Both the position numbers and the translations under genes were made by a program. From NCBI GenBank assembly GCA_029262835.1, contig JAJCYQ010000059.1, positions 1-55,155 of the forward strand: a DNA stretch of 55,155 nucleotides, written 5' to 3'. The notes under the pieces were generated by a model. It did no database searches, had not been told where the DNA came from, and saw only the letters and a program-made list of their open reading frames with translations. The stretch comes from Bacteroidota bacterium (GTDB taxonomy: Bacteria > Bacteroidota > Rhodothermia > Rhodothermales > UBA10348). Positions 1 to 8,979 of the stretch are shown piece after piece (within the stretch, counting starts at the first letter, position 1; every line of letters starts with the position of its first letter).

Positions 1-235
1 TGGGGGGGGGGGCGGGCCCCGCGCGCGCCGCATTGTCCGGTGTTTCATTCAGAAACAGCTCCACTTCCCCAACGCGCTGCTTCAGCCAGGAAGACACCGT
101 GCGCGCCTCCCACGACACAATCGCAAAGAGGCCCACGAGAACGAGCGCCACTGTCATGGACAGAATGGACGCCGCCGTCGAGAACCGCGCCCGGTTCAGC
201 CCGGCCAGACCTTCGCGTATGGTGTAGGGAAGCAT
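1..235 (-). CDS. ftsX: Cell division protein FtsX, N-terminal part (runs off the window)
   Basis: The frame opens at an ATG at 235 and stays open for 78 codons to the window edge, so only the N-terminus is present. A basic start with GLAGLNRAR is followed by one hydrophobic helix (about residues 22-42) and then by WLKQRVGEVELFLNE. This order, a short cytoplasmic stretch, TM1, then a periplasmic segment opening with V-G-E-V-E-x-F-L, is typical of FtsX, the membrane partner of FtsE that controls cell-wall hydrolases at the septum. It follows the M14 peptidase gene by 32 bases on the same strand. The last codons read a run of prolines from the G-rich window start, which may be an assembly edge. 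The family call is from memory of the motif. Confidence 0.72.
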   Translation of the reverse strand, partial: MLPYTIREGLAGLNRARFSTAASILSMTVALVLVGLFAIVSWEARTVSSWLKQRVGEVELFLNETPDNAARAGPAPPP

Positions 236-267
236 GGTGGTCAGCAGACAGTGACAGGAACAGGCAC

Positions 268-3006
268 CTACATGCCCGGCATCAGCATGACCGCATTCTG
301 CACGAGCCGCGCCGGGCCGACCCAGAACATGCGGTACTGCGTATTGTCGGTAAGCAGCACGACGCGCCCTGAGCCCATATTTTGCACCGCCGCAAACGCG
401 TGTCCTGCAATTGTTTGCTGATTTTCCTCGGACGCGTATCCGGACACCAGAAGGCGCGTTGCATCGGGCTCGTACCAGCCCACCGTCTGCAGATTGTCCG
501 AGGGCGCAATGGCCGACGTATTGAATTTCAGCGCGTAGAGCTGCCGACCCACGCCAAACGCCAGCGGATGCGAATCGTCGAGGTGGCCGAGCATGGCCGC
601 GCCCGGAATGCGCTTCAGGCCCGAGGAATCTTCCCGCGCTTCGTAGCGCGTGTAATAGCTGTCCTTGAGCTCAGCATCCTCGGCATCTTTCTTCTTCTCT
701 TTTTTCTTCTTCCACTCATTGGCCGTCTCGGCTTTCACGAGTCCCGAGGAGACCGCCCACGTCGCGGCCGACTCGGTTGCCACCACGGTTCCGCCGCTGC
801 GCACCCAGTCGCCGAGTGCCGCGACCGCCGAGCTGTCAAACATCCCCCCGTACGATCCGCCCGGCAGGAGCAGCACATCGTACTCGGACCAGTCAAGGCG
901 CGAGAGGCTTCCCGAACGGATCCGGTCTACGCCGAACTCCGTCCAGCGGTCAAACAGCAGCCAGAGCTGCCCGGCCGTGTAGGAAGACACGCCGTCATCG
1001 ACCACGAGCGCCACGCGCGGCTCCTTCACCGGCCGCGACGACGAGGAAGCGAGGTCGATTCCCGCATCCATCCGGCCCGTATTGAAGGCCTGGATGGCGA
1101 CGCCCGCGTGATCGGCTATGCGCTGCATGTCCCGGTGGATGTCGGCCGCCTTGTCGCGATTCCGTCCAAGCAGCACAACAAGCGATCCGCGGCCATAGGT
1201 CGTGCCGCCGAAGGCAAAGGTCTTGGTTGCCGAGCGGACATTGTACCCCGCCCGCCAGAGCGCTGCGAGCGCTTTTGGCGCGTGCCGCTGCTCCCAGTCC
1301 ACGACGTAGGCGTATGCGGCCGGGCCGCCCATGACGCCGGAGCGCGGCGAAGGCGCCTCCGAGACGGCTTCCATTTCCGCACGCAGCTCGGACTCCGTCC
1401 AGGCCGCTTCCAGGTTGTAGGCAATGGGTGCCGACCAGGACGACATATCGTACATCACCGAGTCTTCGATCTCCATCTGCCGCGCCATGATGGTTTCAAT
1501 GAAAATGTGCCGGGCCTGATCGGTAGATACCACAAACGTTCCCGCGTCGAAGCGCGCCTGGGCTGGCTCGCCGGTCGCGTAGTCGTGCGCGTCGCGCACG
1601 GTCACGTCCTCTGCGAGCCGCTCCACCCGAACGCCGTGCTCGAGCAGTATGTCAATGACATCATAGAGGTAGCCTTGGCCGCCATCGTCCGGCAGCAGAT
1701 AGGCCGTCGTCGCTGTTTCGCGCGCCTGGGGCGAGTAGAACTCCTGAAAATAATCGAGCAGCGCGCGCCGCTCCCGAACCGCAAGATCAATGGTTGCCAG
1801 CGACGTCTCGTAATGGTCGAAAATACGCTGGCGCAGCGTCAGGACGTACCCGTCGTTTGTCTCGACCGCGCGGCCACCGCGGCTGTGCCCGCCCTGCTCG
1901 GTCAGCATGCCAATGCCACCAAACAGGCTCGGGTAGGACGATCCGTACCCTGGATAGAAGAAATCGAATGCCTCGCGCGTGAAGTAATTCACCTGCGCCT
2001 CGTCGAACGCATCGGCGTTGGCGCGGCCAAACCGGTCCGCCCAGTCATCGTAGGCCGCCGGCAAATTCAGGTTGCGGGGCGGCTGGCCCGGCATGGTGAA
2101 ATAATTCGCGTTGTAGCCCTGTTCGTGGTAGTCGGTGTGCACCTGCGGCAGCCACCGCTGATACATGGCAATCCGGCCCTGCGACTCCGGGTGCACGAGC
2201 CACACCCAGTCCCGGTTCAGGTCGAACCAGTAATGGTTCGTACGACCGCCCGGCCACGGCTCGTCGTGCTCCAGGTCCGACGCATTCGTGCGCAGCACGT
2301 GGCTCTGCGCCGAGCGGTACCAGTTCACGTAGCGGTCCCGCCCGTCCGGGTTCATGGACGGCACGATCAGCACGACCGCGTTGTCCATCCACTCCTGGGT
2401 CCGAGCGTCGGTCGCGCTTGCCAGGCGGTAGGCCACCTGCATGGCCGTCTCCGTGCTCGATGCCTCATTCCCGTGCACGTTGTACGAGAGCCACACGATG
2501 ACCGGATTCTCGGCCTTGATCGCCTCCTTTTCGGCCGCCGGCACCGCCGGATCGGCGAGCTTCAGGTTCGCCAGGCGGATATCGTTCATGCGCGCGTGGT
2601 TGGCCTCGGACGTAATGGCCATCACGTGCAGTGGCCGCCCTTCCCAGGACTGCCCAATCTGGCGCGTTCCAATCCGGGGAGATGCGGCGGTCAGCGCCTC
2701 TATGTAGTCCACGACATGGGCATGCAGCGTGTACGCCTCACCGGCGGCGTATCCGAGGACAGATTCGGGCGACGGGATGCTTTCGTCACGCGGCACATCC
2801 GGGTCGAACTGGAAATACGCGGGCAGCAGACCCGCGTCATGTGCAAGCGGATCGGGCGCGTCCTGCGCCAGAACCGATGCTGGCAGTGCGGCCAGCAGGA
2901 GAAGCGCGGCGGCAAGCAGGAGAAGCGCGGCGGCCAGAAGCGGCGCCACGCCGCGCGACGCGGACTGAAAGGCGGACAGGGAGAAACGGGATCGAAGAGT
3001 CAACAT
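268..3006 (-). CDS. Secreted M14-family zinc carboxypeptidase with C-terminal amidotransferase-like domain
   Basis: A 912-residue protein with a long hydrophobic signal peptide ending near VLA-QDAP (residue 47). The M14 catalytic domain carries the zinc ligands H178 and E181 in VHGNE, the substrate-binding pair N264-R265 in FDLNRD, a distal histidine in TDYHEQG (about H294), and the likely catalytic glutamate in LTEQGG. The C-terminal third, starting at RVALVVDDG and containing LLPGGSYGG, looks like the class-I glutamine-amidotransferase-like fold often attached to such peptidases in Bacteroidota. A lysine/glutamate-rich stretch (KKKKEKKKD) interrupts that domain. The start was placed at 3006 because it begins a clean signal peptide; the frame also extends upstream to 3159. 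The likely job is to trim peptides outside the cell, in line with the protease gene upstream. Confidence 0.88.
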   Translation of the reverse strand: MLTLRSRFSLSAFQSASRGVAPLLAAALLLLAAALLLLAALPASVLAQDAPDPLAHDAGLLPAYFQFDPDVPRDESIPSPESVLGYAAGEAYTLHAHVVDYIEALTAASPRIGTRQIGQSWEGRPLHVMAITSEANHARMNDIRLANLKLADPAVPAAEKEAIKAENPVIVWLSYNVHGNEASSTETAMQVAYRLASATDARTQEWMDNAVVLIVPSMNPDGRDRYVNWYRSAQSHVLRTNASDLEHDEPWPGGRTNHYWFDLNRDWVWLVHPESQGRIAMYQRWLPQVHTDYHEQGYNANYFTMPGQPPRNLNLPAAYDDWADRFGRANADAFDEAQVNYFTREAFDFFYPGYGSSYPSLFGGIGMLTEQGGHSRGGRAVETNDGYVLTLRQRIFDHYETSLATIDLAVRERRALLDYFQEFYSPQARETATTAYLLPDDGGQGYLYDVIDILLEHGVRVERLAEDVTVRDAHDYATGEPAQARFDAGTFVVSTDQARHIFIETIMARQMEIEDSVMYDMSSWSAPIAYNLEAAWTESELRAEMEAVSEAPSPRSGVMGGPAAYAYVVDWEQRHAPKALAALWRAGYNVRSATKTFAFGGTTYGRGSLVVLLGRNRDKAADIHRDMQRIADHAGVAIQAFNTGRMDAGIDLASSSSRPVKEPRVALVVDDGVSSYTAGQLWLLFDRWTEFGVDRIRSGSLSRLDWSEYDVLLLPGGSYGGMFDSSAVAALGDWVRSGGTVVATESAATWAVSSGLVKAETANEWKKKKEKKKDAEDAELKDSYYTRYEAREDSSGLKRIPGAAMLGHLDDSHPLAFGVGRQLYALKFNTSAIAPSDNLQTVGWYEPDATRLLVSGYASEENQQTIAGHAFAAVQNMGSGRVVLLTDNTQYRMFWVGPARLVQNAVMLMPGM

Positions 3007-3104
3007 GGCCAAAAGAGCTTGAAGCGTGGTGAACGGAAATGTGTACGCTGAATATAGTGCCGTCAGGCGCCACCGTGCGCGATCGTTTCCGCGGCCAGAT
3101 GCGC

Positions 3105-4592
3105 TTACCGGGACAAAATGACCGGCTGCACCACGTCCCCGACGCGGACAGCGTACCATCCGGCGGGAAGGTGGGCCGTTTCCAGGATCCGTTCAGCGCG
3201 GGCGCCTCCGCGGCCGGCCGTGGCTCCATGGGCACCCACGGGCTCGGCGGTGAGGACTTCGCGCCCAATTGCATCCAGAAGAACAATGCGCGCGCCGATG
3301 GGCGCGTCAACGTGGATGCGCTCGGCCGCCGGGTTCGGCCAGACCGAGATGAGCGCCTGCCGGGGCTGCGGACTGGCCGCTTCGTCCGGGTTTTCGACGG
3401 ACACGACGCTTGCCAGGTCCACGCCGCGGGCCGCGAACACGTCCCGGATGGTGTCTGAATGGATGCCTTCCCAGAGGGCGAAGTCGGCATCGAGCAGGTG
3501 GGCCAGCGCGCCGCTGAAATCCGTGTCGCGTGCGTGCCGGCGCATGCCTTCAAGCGCCAGTCGGTCGACCACGTCGGCGCCCAGAACGCCGCGCAGGTCC
3601 CAGAGGGCGGCCCCCCAGATCATGCCCCACGTGTACTGCGGCGTGCGGTTGTTGAAGCTGGCCTTGCACTTGCCGTCGCCCTCATGGAAGCGCAGGCAGA
3701 AGCCGTACCTGAGGGTCTGGCTGGGCTCGCCGAACTGGAAATTCCATTCGCTCTGGTCCAGATCCAGCCGGCGGAACTCGTTGTCGTTCGCGGGCCCCTC
3801 ACAGTGCTGGCGGTCGGGGCACGTGACGACCCACTCGGCAAAGCGGGGATCGTTTGTATAGGTCGAGGTGAAGTAGTCGGCGTACCCCTCGCCGAGCGCC
3901 TTGGTCTCCTCGGGGGAGTCGCGGTCGCTTTTCCAGCCGACTTCCCACGCCATGAGGTGGGTGTATTCGTGGTAGAGCACGTCGTCCGAGAGCGCGGCGT
4001 TCAGCATGAAGATGTCACCGACTGCGATTTTCATGGTGCGCTCGGGCGCAATGGCAAACCCGCCGCTGCCGGCAATGTGGGTGGTCACATCGACCTGGAA
4101 ATCGACGTCCACGCCGAGCCTCTCGGCCCAGAACTCGTGCGCAAACCGGTCAATGTGATAGTACACGTTGACCGCGTCAAAGGCCGAGCAGGCGGCAGCG
4201 TCCGTAATACAATCGGCGGTGGTGGGCGCGGCGGCATCGAATCGGAAGTCGGATGTGCCGTTTTTGCCCTGCACGGGCTCACCGCCGGGCTGCAGCACAT
4301 TGCTGGTCACGCGGACGTACTGGCCGTTGAGTGTTGTGGCGCTCCCCGCCAGGCGCTGGAGCGCGACTTCGATGGGGGCGCCTTCCTCCGGGCTGGCGTC
4401 GTACACGAGCGCCTGCTGGGCGGCCGCCCCGCGACTGGCGGGGAGCGCCACAAGGAACGCGACCGAAACCGCGGCTAAAAAAAGGAACGAGCCGCCGGAC
4501 AGCCTGCGCCAGAGCACCGGGAAATGCCCTGCCACGGGAAGAATGGCCCTTGGCACGGGGCGCTGCGGTGGTATGGACGCCGTAGTGCGCAT
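3105..4592 (-). CDS. Secreted HEYTH zinc metalloprotease with type IX sorting domain
   Basis: A 495-residue protein with an N-terminal hydrophobic segment (residues 36-58, ending RGAAAQQ). The gluzincin zinc motif H208-E-Y-T-H212 is followed 23 residues later by the third ligand E235 in LGEGYADYF, the arrangement of thermolysin/fungalysin-like (M4/M36) peptidases. The last 80 or so residues begin ISVWPNPAAERI, then carry VLLDAIGREV and LPAGWYAVRV, which is a type A C-terminal sorting domain, so export through the Por/T9SS machinery is expected. It precedes the M14 gene by 98 bases and probably shares its transcript. The exact peptidase family is uncertain because the middle region resembles neither M4 nor M36 closely. 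Confidence 0.8.
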   Translation of the reverse strand: MRTTASIPPQRPVPRAILPVAGHFPVLWRRLSGGSFLFLAAVSVAFLVALPASRGAAAQQALVYDASPEEGAPIEVALQRLAGSATTLNGQYVRVTSNVLQPGGEPVQGKNGTSDFRFDAAAPTTADCITDAAACSAFDAVNVYYHIDRFAHEFWAERLGVDVDFQVDVTTHIAGSGGFAIAPERTMKIAVGDIFMLNAALSDDVLYHEYTHLMAWEVGWKSDRDSPEETKALGEGYADYFTSTYTNDPRFAEWVVTCPDRQHCEGPANDNEFRRLDLDQSEWNFQFGEPSQTLRYGFCLRFHEGDGKCKASFNNRTPQYTWGMIWGAALWDLRGVLGADVVDRLALEGMRRHARDTDFSGALAHLLDADFALWEGIHSDTIRDVFAARGVDLASVVSVENPDEAASPQPRQALISVWPNPAAERIHVDAPIGARIVLLDAIGREVLTAEPVGAHGATAGRGGARAERILETAHLPAGWYAVRVGDVVQPVILSR

Positions 4593-4600
4593 CTACCGTA

Positions 4601-5089
4601 CTACGAGAGCGTCTCGAAACGGTTCGCTGCGCGGTTCTTGCGCACATTGCCCTCGCGGAATACGCGGCCGTTCATGGCAATGTAGGCTCCCGGCGGCAGG
4701 GCCTGGACGGCCCCGAGCGCAAACCCGATGTTGAACTCGGCATCGGTCCCTTTGAAACGGGCAGGGCTGAGCGAGCCCACGAGCATAACCGTCTTGTCTC
4801 GGCACACGGGCGCCAGCGCCTCGAGCGTCTGGACCATCGTGTCCGTGCCGTGCGTGATCAGCACGAGGCTGTGCGCGCTCGCGCGGACGGCATCTACAAT
4901 CATTTGCCGGTCCTCGTCGGTGATTTCAAGGCTGTCCTTCTGGAAAAGGGGCGTGATTTCGTGCGTAATATCCACCCCCGCCGTCTGCAGGATGTCGAGA
5001 ATCATGGGGTCCCCGATCGTGTACTCCGACTTTGCGTCGAAATACACCTTGTCAATGGTCCCGCCGGTCGTGATGATGTGTAGTGTCAT
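4601..5089 (-). CDS. Short L-asparaginase (N-terminal domain only)
   Basis: A 162-residue protein with both hallmark asparaginase motifs: TTGGTIDK near the N-terminus, holding the first catalytic threonine, and HGTDTM, holding the second Thr-Asp pair. Classical enzymes are about 330 residues; this one stops after the Rossmann-like N-terminal domain and lacks the C-terminal domain, with a proper stop codon and no sign of a frameshift. Single-domain asparaginase-like proteins exist in several phyla. The start at 5089 places TTGGTID seven residues in, as usual. It lies 8 bases upstream of the HEYTH protease gene on the same strand, so co-transcription is likely. Whether it hydrolyses asparagine or another amide is not known. 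Confidence 0.83.
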   Translation of the reverse strand: MTLHIITTGGTIDKVYFDAKSEYTIGDPMILDILQTAGVDITHEITPLFQKDSLEITDEDRQMIVDAVRASAHSLVLITHGTDTMVQTLEALAPVCRDKTVMLVGSLSPARFKGTDAEFNIGFALGAVQALPPGAYIAMNGRVFREGNVRKNRAANRFETLS

Positions 5090-5236
5090 GGCGCCATAAT
5101 ACGAGCTTCTCCTGTGAATAGGAACGGAAGCTTGCGCTGCCATGGACACCGGCAGAACCGCCCGCGCAGGATGCCGTTCACCGGAGCCTACATCCGGTCG
5201 TCGCCCGTGCGCGACGGCCCCTCCAGATAACACACC

Positions 5237-7012
5237 GTGCTCCCGCACTCCAATTCAACATATGGTCGCCTGCTGACCTGGCGCGCTCGCCATGTCACGC
5301 AGTCGCAGCTCGTGCACGTGGCCGCCATCCTGCTGGGACTCGGCGCGGGCCTGGCGGCCGTACTTCTCAAAAACGGCGTCCACCTGGTCCAGGAATACGT
5401 ACATGGCGATCCCCTCGGCCTGTCGTTTGACCTCTTCTTCTTCCTCTTTCCCGTCATTGGCGTCGGGCTCACGGCGCTCCTCTCCCACGTCTCCGGTGGC
5501 CGCCCGGGCGAGGCCATCCCCGTCACGCTGCACGCCATTTCCAGAAAGCGGGGATTCATGGGTGTGCGGTACGTGTATGCGTGGTACGTCTCGAGTTTTG
5601 TGACGGCCGGTCTCGGGGGGTCGGTCGGTCTGGAAGGCCCCGGAGTCGGAACCGGCGCGGCCCTCGGATCGAACGCGGGGCGGCTCTTCCACCTCGATTA
5701 CCGGAACCGGATCCTGCTGCTCGGCTGCGCGGCCGCTGGCGTCCTGGCCGCCGTCTTCAACGCCCCGATTGCCGGCATCATCTTTACGATTGAGATTTTC
5801 AGTCTCGATCTCACGCTCGCATCGCTCGTCCCCCTGCTGCTGGCGTCCATCTCCGGCGCCTTGATGTCGCACTTCCTGAAGGCCAACGAATTTCTGCTGC
5901 ATGTAGATGCCGTCGCGCCTTTCACCATAGGCGATGTGCCGTGGTATCTCCTTCTCGGGGTGATTGCGGCCATCGTTTCGGTCTATTTCACGAAATCATT
6001 CTTCCTGTTCGATGGCCTCTTCGAGCGCCTCTCCTCGGGCATTGCGCGCTGGGCGGCGGGCGGCCTCGCGCTGGGGCTGCTCGTCTGGCTGCTGCCCCCG
6101 CTCTACGGCGAAGGCTTCCAGACGGTCAATTTCCTGCTCAACGGTCAGGAAGCCGACGTTTTCTCCTCTGGATTCTCGGCAGGCGTCGTAGCGCACGGGA
6201 GCCTCTGGCTGCTCGGTGGGCTGCTTTTGATTATGCTGGCAAAGATCGTCGCCGCCAGTCTGACCTTTGGCGCGGGCGGCGTCGGTGGCATTTTCGCGCC
6301 CAGCCTGTTTACCGGCTGCGTGCTCGGATTCGTGTTCGCCAAGGGTCTGGGCCTCATGGGCATTGCCGATATTGACAGCACCAACTTTGCGCTCGTGGGC
6401 ATGGCCGGCCTCATGGCGGGCGTGCTGCATTCGCCCCTCACGGCCATCTTCATGATTGCTGAAATCACGGGTGGATACGAGATCTTTCTGCCCCTCATGA
6501 TGGTCTCGGCCATATCCTTCGCCACGGCGCGCCACCTGCTGCCTTATTCCATCTATACCAAGAAACTGGCGCAGCGCGGCGAGCTCATTACCCACAACAA
6601 GGACCAGGCGGTGCTCTCCCAGCTCTCCATCCGGGAGGTCGTGGAGCAGGATTTCCAGGCCGTTCACGCGACCATGACGGTCGGCGAACTGATTGACATC
6701 ATTGCCGCCTCCCGGCGCAACCTCTTTCCGGTCGTCGACGGAACCGGCTGCCTGATCGGCATATTGACGCTCGATGACGTCCGGCCCGTCATGTTCGATC
6801 CGGCCATGTACAATCTGATTCTGGTCGGCGAGCTCATGGATCCGCCCCCGGCGTCCGTCGACATAGCCGAAAACATGCCTGCCGTCGTGCAGCGTTTCCA
6901 GGAAACCGGCCTTTGGAACATCCCCGTCGTCGAAAATGGCCGGTACGTCGGCTTCGTGAGCAAGTCGAAGCTCTTTTCCATGTACCGCCGGAAACTGCTC
7001 GAATTCAGCTGA
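5237..7012 (+). CDS. ClC-family chloride channel/transporter with CBS pair
   Basis: A 591-residue protein with about ten hydrophobic segments up to residue 430, followed by two CBS domains (about 460-520 and 535-590). ClC signatures are visible: GEAIPVTLHAI corresponds to the GSGIP anion-binding loop, VGLEGPGVGTGAALGS to the GREGP loop with the gating glutamate retained, and GGIFAPSLF to the GxFxP loop. It should move chloride across the inner membrane, as channel or Cl-/H+ exchanger; the sequence does not settle which. The start is a GTG at 5237 with no clear ribosome site, so the N-terminus is provisional. The gene is divergent from the asparaginase and convergent with the acetyltransferase. 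Confidence 0.9.
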   Translation: MLPHSNSTYGRLLTWRARHVTQSQLVHVAAILLGLGAGLAAVLLKNGVHLVQEYVHGDPLGLSFDLFFFLFPVIGVGLTALLSHVSGGRPGEAIPVTLHAISRKRGFMGVRYVYAWYVSSFVTAGLGGSVGLEGPGVGTGAALGSNAGRLFHLDYRNRILLLGCAAAGVLAAVFNAPIAGIIFTIEIFSLDLTLASLVPLLLASISGALMSHFLKANEFLLHVDAVAPFTIGDVPWYLLLGVIAAIVSVYFTKSFFLFDGLFERLSSGIARWAAGGLALGLLVWLLPPLYGEGFQTVNFLLNGQEADVFSSGFSAGVVAHGSLWLLGGLLLIMLAKIVAASLTFGAGGVGGIFAPSLFTGCVLGFVFAKGLGLMGIADIDSTNFALVGMAGLMAGVLHSPLTAIFMIAEITGGYEIFLPLMMVSAISFATARHLLPYSIYTKKLAQRGELITHNKDQAVLSQLSIREVVEQDFQAVHATMTVGELIDIIAASRRNLFPVVDGTGCLIGILTLDDVRPVMFDPAMYNLILVGELMDPPPASVDIAENMPAVVQRFQETGLWNIPVVENGRYVGFVSKSKLFSMYRRKLLEFS

Positions 7013-7037
7013 AAACGGCAGTTGCGGCCTCGGAAAT

Positions 7038-7062
7038 AAATGTAACTTTTATTGTTACATTT
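7038..7062. terminator. AT-rich hairpin between convergent genes
   Basis: AAATGTAAC (7038-7046) and GTTACATTT (7054-7062) form a perfect 9-bp inverted repeat around TTTTATT. It sits between the ends of the ClC and GNAT genes and contains the GNAT stop codon. As a bidirectional terminator it would be weak because the stem is AT-rich. Confidence 0.35.
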
Positions 7063-7747
7063 CAGAAAGGCGCCCAAGTGCGGCTCCCGTGACGCGATAC
7101 GTGGTCCACTCGTCCTGGGCCTCGGCCCCGATCGATTCGTAGAACTCGATGGCGGGTGTATTCCAGTCAAGAACCGCCCACTCAAGGCGCCCACACCGGC
7201 GCTCCACGGCCAACTCGGCGAGCCGCGCGAGCAGCGCCTTGCCATACCCACGCCCCCGGGCCTCTGGCACCACAAAAAGATCTTCAAGCCATATACCCGG
7301 TCGGGCCAGAAACGTCGAGTAGGAATGAAAGAAGAGTGCGAAGCCGACAGGCGTCTCGGCCGGGCTGGGTCTGTCGGCCGCGCCACGCCGGTCGAACGCC
7401 AGCAGTACTTCAGCCGCCGGATGCGCCCCAAACAGCGTCTCCTCCAGCAGCGCCTCGGTCGCCACGCACTCGTGCCGGAGTTTCTCATACTCCGCCAGTC
7501 CCTCAATGAATTCCAGAATCAGCGGCACGTCCGCCCGCTCGGCGAATCGGATGTAGATACAATCGCTTGCAACCTTTCTTGCACTTGAGCGAAAATCATT
7601 CTCTACCCGTTCGAAATCGCCCCTTATGGACGATCCAATCGACCGCTGTTGAATCCAGTCATGATATCCGTAGATATCCCAGGCGGTTCTCATTCCATCC
7701 AGAAAAGTCCGTAGGTTGGCGTTTCTCTTCGCTAACCACTTTTGCAT
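7055..7747 (-). CDS. GNAT-family N-acetyltransferase with unusual N-terminal extension
   Basis: A 230-residue protein. From about residue 64 it is a standard GNAT domain resembling diamine (spermidine/spermine-type) acetyltransferases: YIRFAERADVPLILEFI at the start, LEDLFVVPEARGRGYGKALL as the acetyl-CoA-binding motif A, and WAVLDWNTPAIEFYESIGA as motif B. The first 62 residues (with AWDIYGYHDW and DFERVENDF) are not part of that fold and are encoded by visibly more AT-rich DNA next to the restriction-modification island. There is no ATG between the two parts. This may be a natural two-part protein or a fusion made when the island was inserted. The substrate is unknown. Confidence 0.78.
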   Translation of the reverse strand: MQKWLAKRNANLRTFLDGMRTAWDIYGYHDWIQQRSIGSSIRGDFERVENDFRSSARKVASDCIYIRFAERADVPLILEFIEGLAEYEKLRHECVATEALLEETLFGAHPAAEVLLAFDRRGAADRPSPAETPVGFALFFHSYSTFLARPGIWLEDLFVVPEARGRGYGKALLARLAELAVERRCGRLEWAVLDWNTPAIEFYESIGAEAQDEWTTYRVTGAALGRLSEM

Positions 7748-7774
7748 TACGGAGCCTCCACTATCTTTTTAAAC

Positions 7775-8977
7775 TTACACTGTGCGTGCGCGATTCGACA
7801 CTTCCCGAATAAAGTCCGCGATACTCATCAACCACGATCTTTGATCTGCCCGATAGGTGCCTTGTAAACCTGATGGAACCACCAACTGAAGCGAGTGCGA
7901 GCGCATTTCATCCGTCTGATTTTCACTGATGCCGGGCTCAAGTGTTATGAGATGGCGCTCGTTCAACCGCGCTGCCTCTGATAGGACCTGACGCCACCGG
8001 TCTTTACAGCTGGACTTGACACCCAACATCGTCAATTGATCAACCGGATACTCTTCGTTCAGATACTGATCGATTCCAGGAAACAGAAAATCTGGTTTCG
8101 ACCGGTTTTCAGTCACTGCGCCCCTGCTGAACGACACGTTATGTTCTTCGAACAGGAACGCAAGGTGAAGTTCAAATGCGTGACCAATTCGTGATTTTCT
8201 CCGATTCTGGACACTCAGTGAATATGAAATGAAACCATCGACGTCATCCTCGAAGCCCTCCACCAGACGCTGTCTGACAATATAGGCCTCCAAGGTGCGA
8301 AACAGCATCTCTTCCCGCTCAATCCACTCCAGCAGAGCAGAATCAGGATCATCAAGCGACGATGTCGAAGGAAGTGTCTGTCGGGCGTAATGTGAAAACA
8401 CCCTGGTCGGTGGAAACTGTTCTCCGAATTGATCAAGCAGAAGCCCCAGGTAGTCCTCATCGATCAAGGGTGCTTCAATTCCAATCTCCTCAAGGATGGT
8501 TCTTCCCGCAAGTCCCAAATCCCTTTCCGTCCAGTCTTTCTGTACGGCGAAAGAGTTCAGGTCGCCCGAAAGATCGAAAAGCCAGATCAACTGGTTCTCC
8601 ATGGAACTGCCACTAGGGACAACGATCAACAGCACTGTATTATCAGGCCTTACGCCAATAATAACGAGATCGCCCTCGCTCGCAGCGGAGTACACCTCTG
8701 TTTCAGGCAGATAAAGTCGATATTCTGATCGTTCCGGGTGGTTTTCGCGAGAGTCATACCACGTAACGAAGCCGTCTTCCGATATGACCTTGTCTGTGTC
8801 CGGGTCCAGGTACAGGAACCGACAGGAATATTCCTGTCGGTCACTCCCAAGGATACGTTTAAGCTGTGCTACACCATTGAGTTCGTGTTGATTCGATCGT
8901 TCTCTATCGGTCTCGACCGCGCTGAGTCGCTTGGCAGCCACTCCATTGAAATGCTGGGATAACTTACCTGCTGTCAT
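7775..8977 (-). CDS. EcoRII-like type II restriction endonuclease
   Basis: A 400-residue protein (EcoRII is about 404). The N-terminal half matches the EcoRII effector-binding layout. The C-terminal half carries the nuclease core: KSRIGHAFELHL, then PDFLFPG with D296, Y305, and GVKSSCKDRWRQ with K321, K325 and R327. These line up three residues short of the EcoRII residues D299, Y308, K324, K328 and R330 as I recall them. EcoRII cuts before CCWGG and needs two sites. The gene starts 2 bases after the vsr stop, so it is the last gene of a methyltransferase-vsr-nuclease operon. The region is less GC-rich than its surroundings, which points to transfer. Confidence 0.88.
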   Translation of the reverse strand: MTAGKLSQHFNGVAAKRLSAVETDRERSNQHELNGVAQLKRILGSDRQEYSCRFLYLDPDTDKVISEDGFVTWYDSRENHPERSEYRLYLPETEVYSAASEGDLVIIGVRPDNTVLLIVVPSGSSMENQLIWLFDLSGDLNSFAVQKDWTERDLGLAGRTILEEIGIEAPLIDEDYLGLLLDQFGEQFPPTRVFSHYARQTLPSTSSLDDPDSALLEWIEREEMLFRTLEAYIVRQRLVEGFEDDVDGFISYSLSVQNRRKSRIGHAFELHLAFLFEEHNVSFSRGAVTENRSKPDFLFPGIDQYLNEEYPVDQLTMLGVKSSCKDRWRQVLSEAARLNERHLITLEPGISENQTDEMRSHSLQLVVPSGLQGTYRADQRSWLMSIADFIREVSNRARTV

Positions 8978-8979
8978 CG

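Noticed and set aside
382-3051. Open frame of 889 codons on the plus strand opposite the M14 peptidase gene.
   Set aside because: It is antisense to a gene with clear catalytic motifs, is very rich in Arg/His/Val as expected for the reverse frame of GC-rich DNA, and shows no domain.
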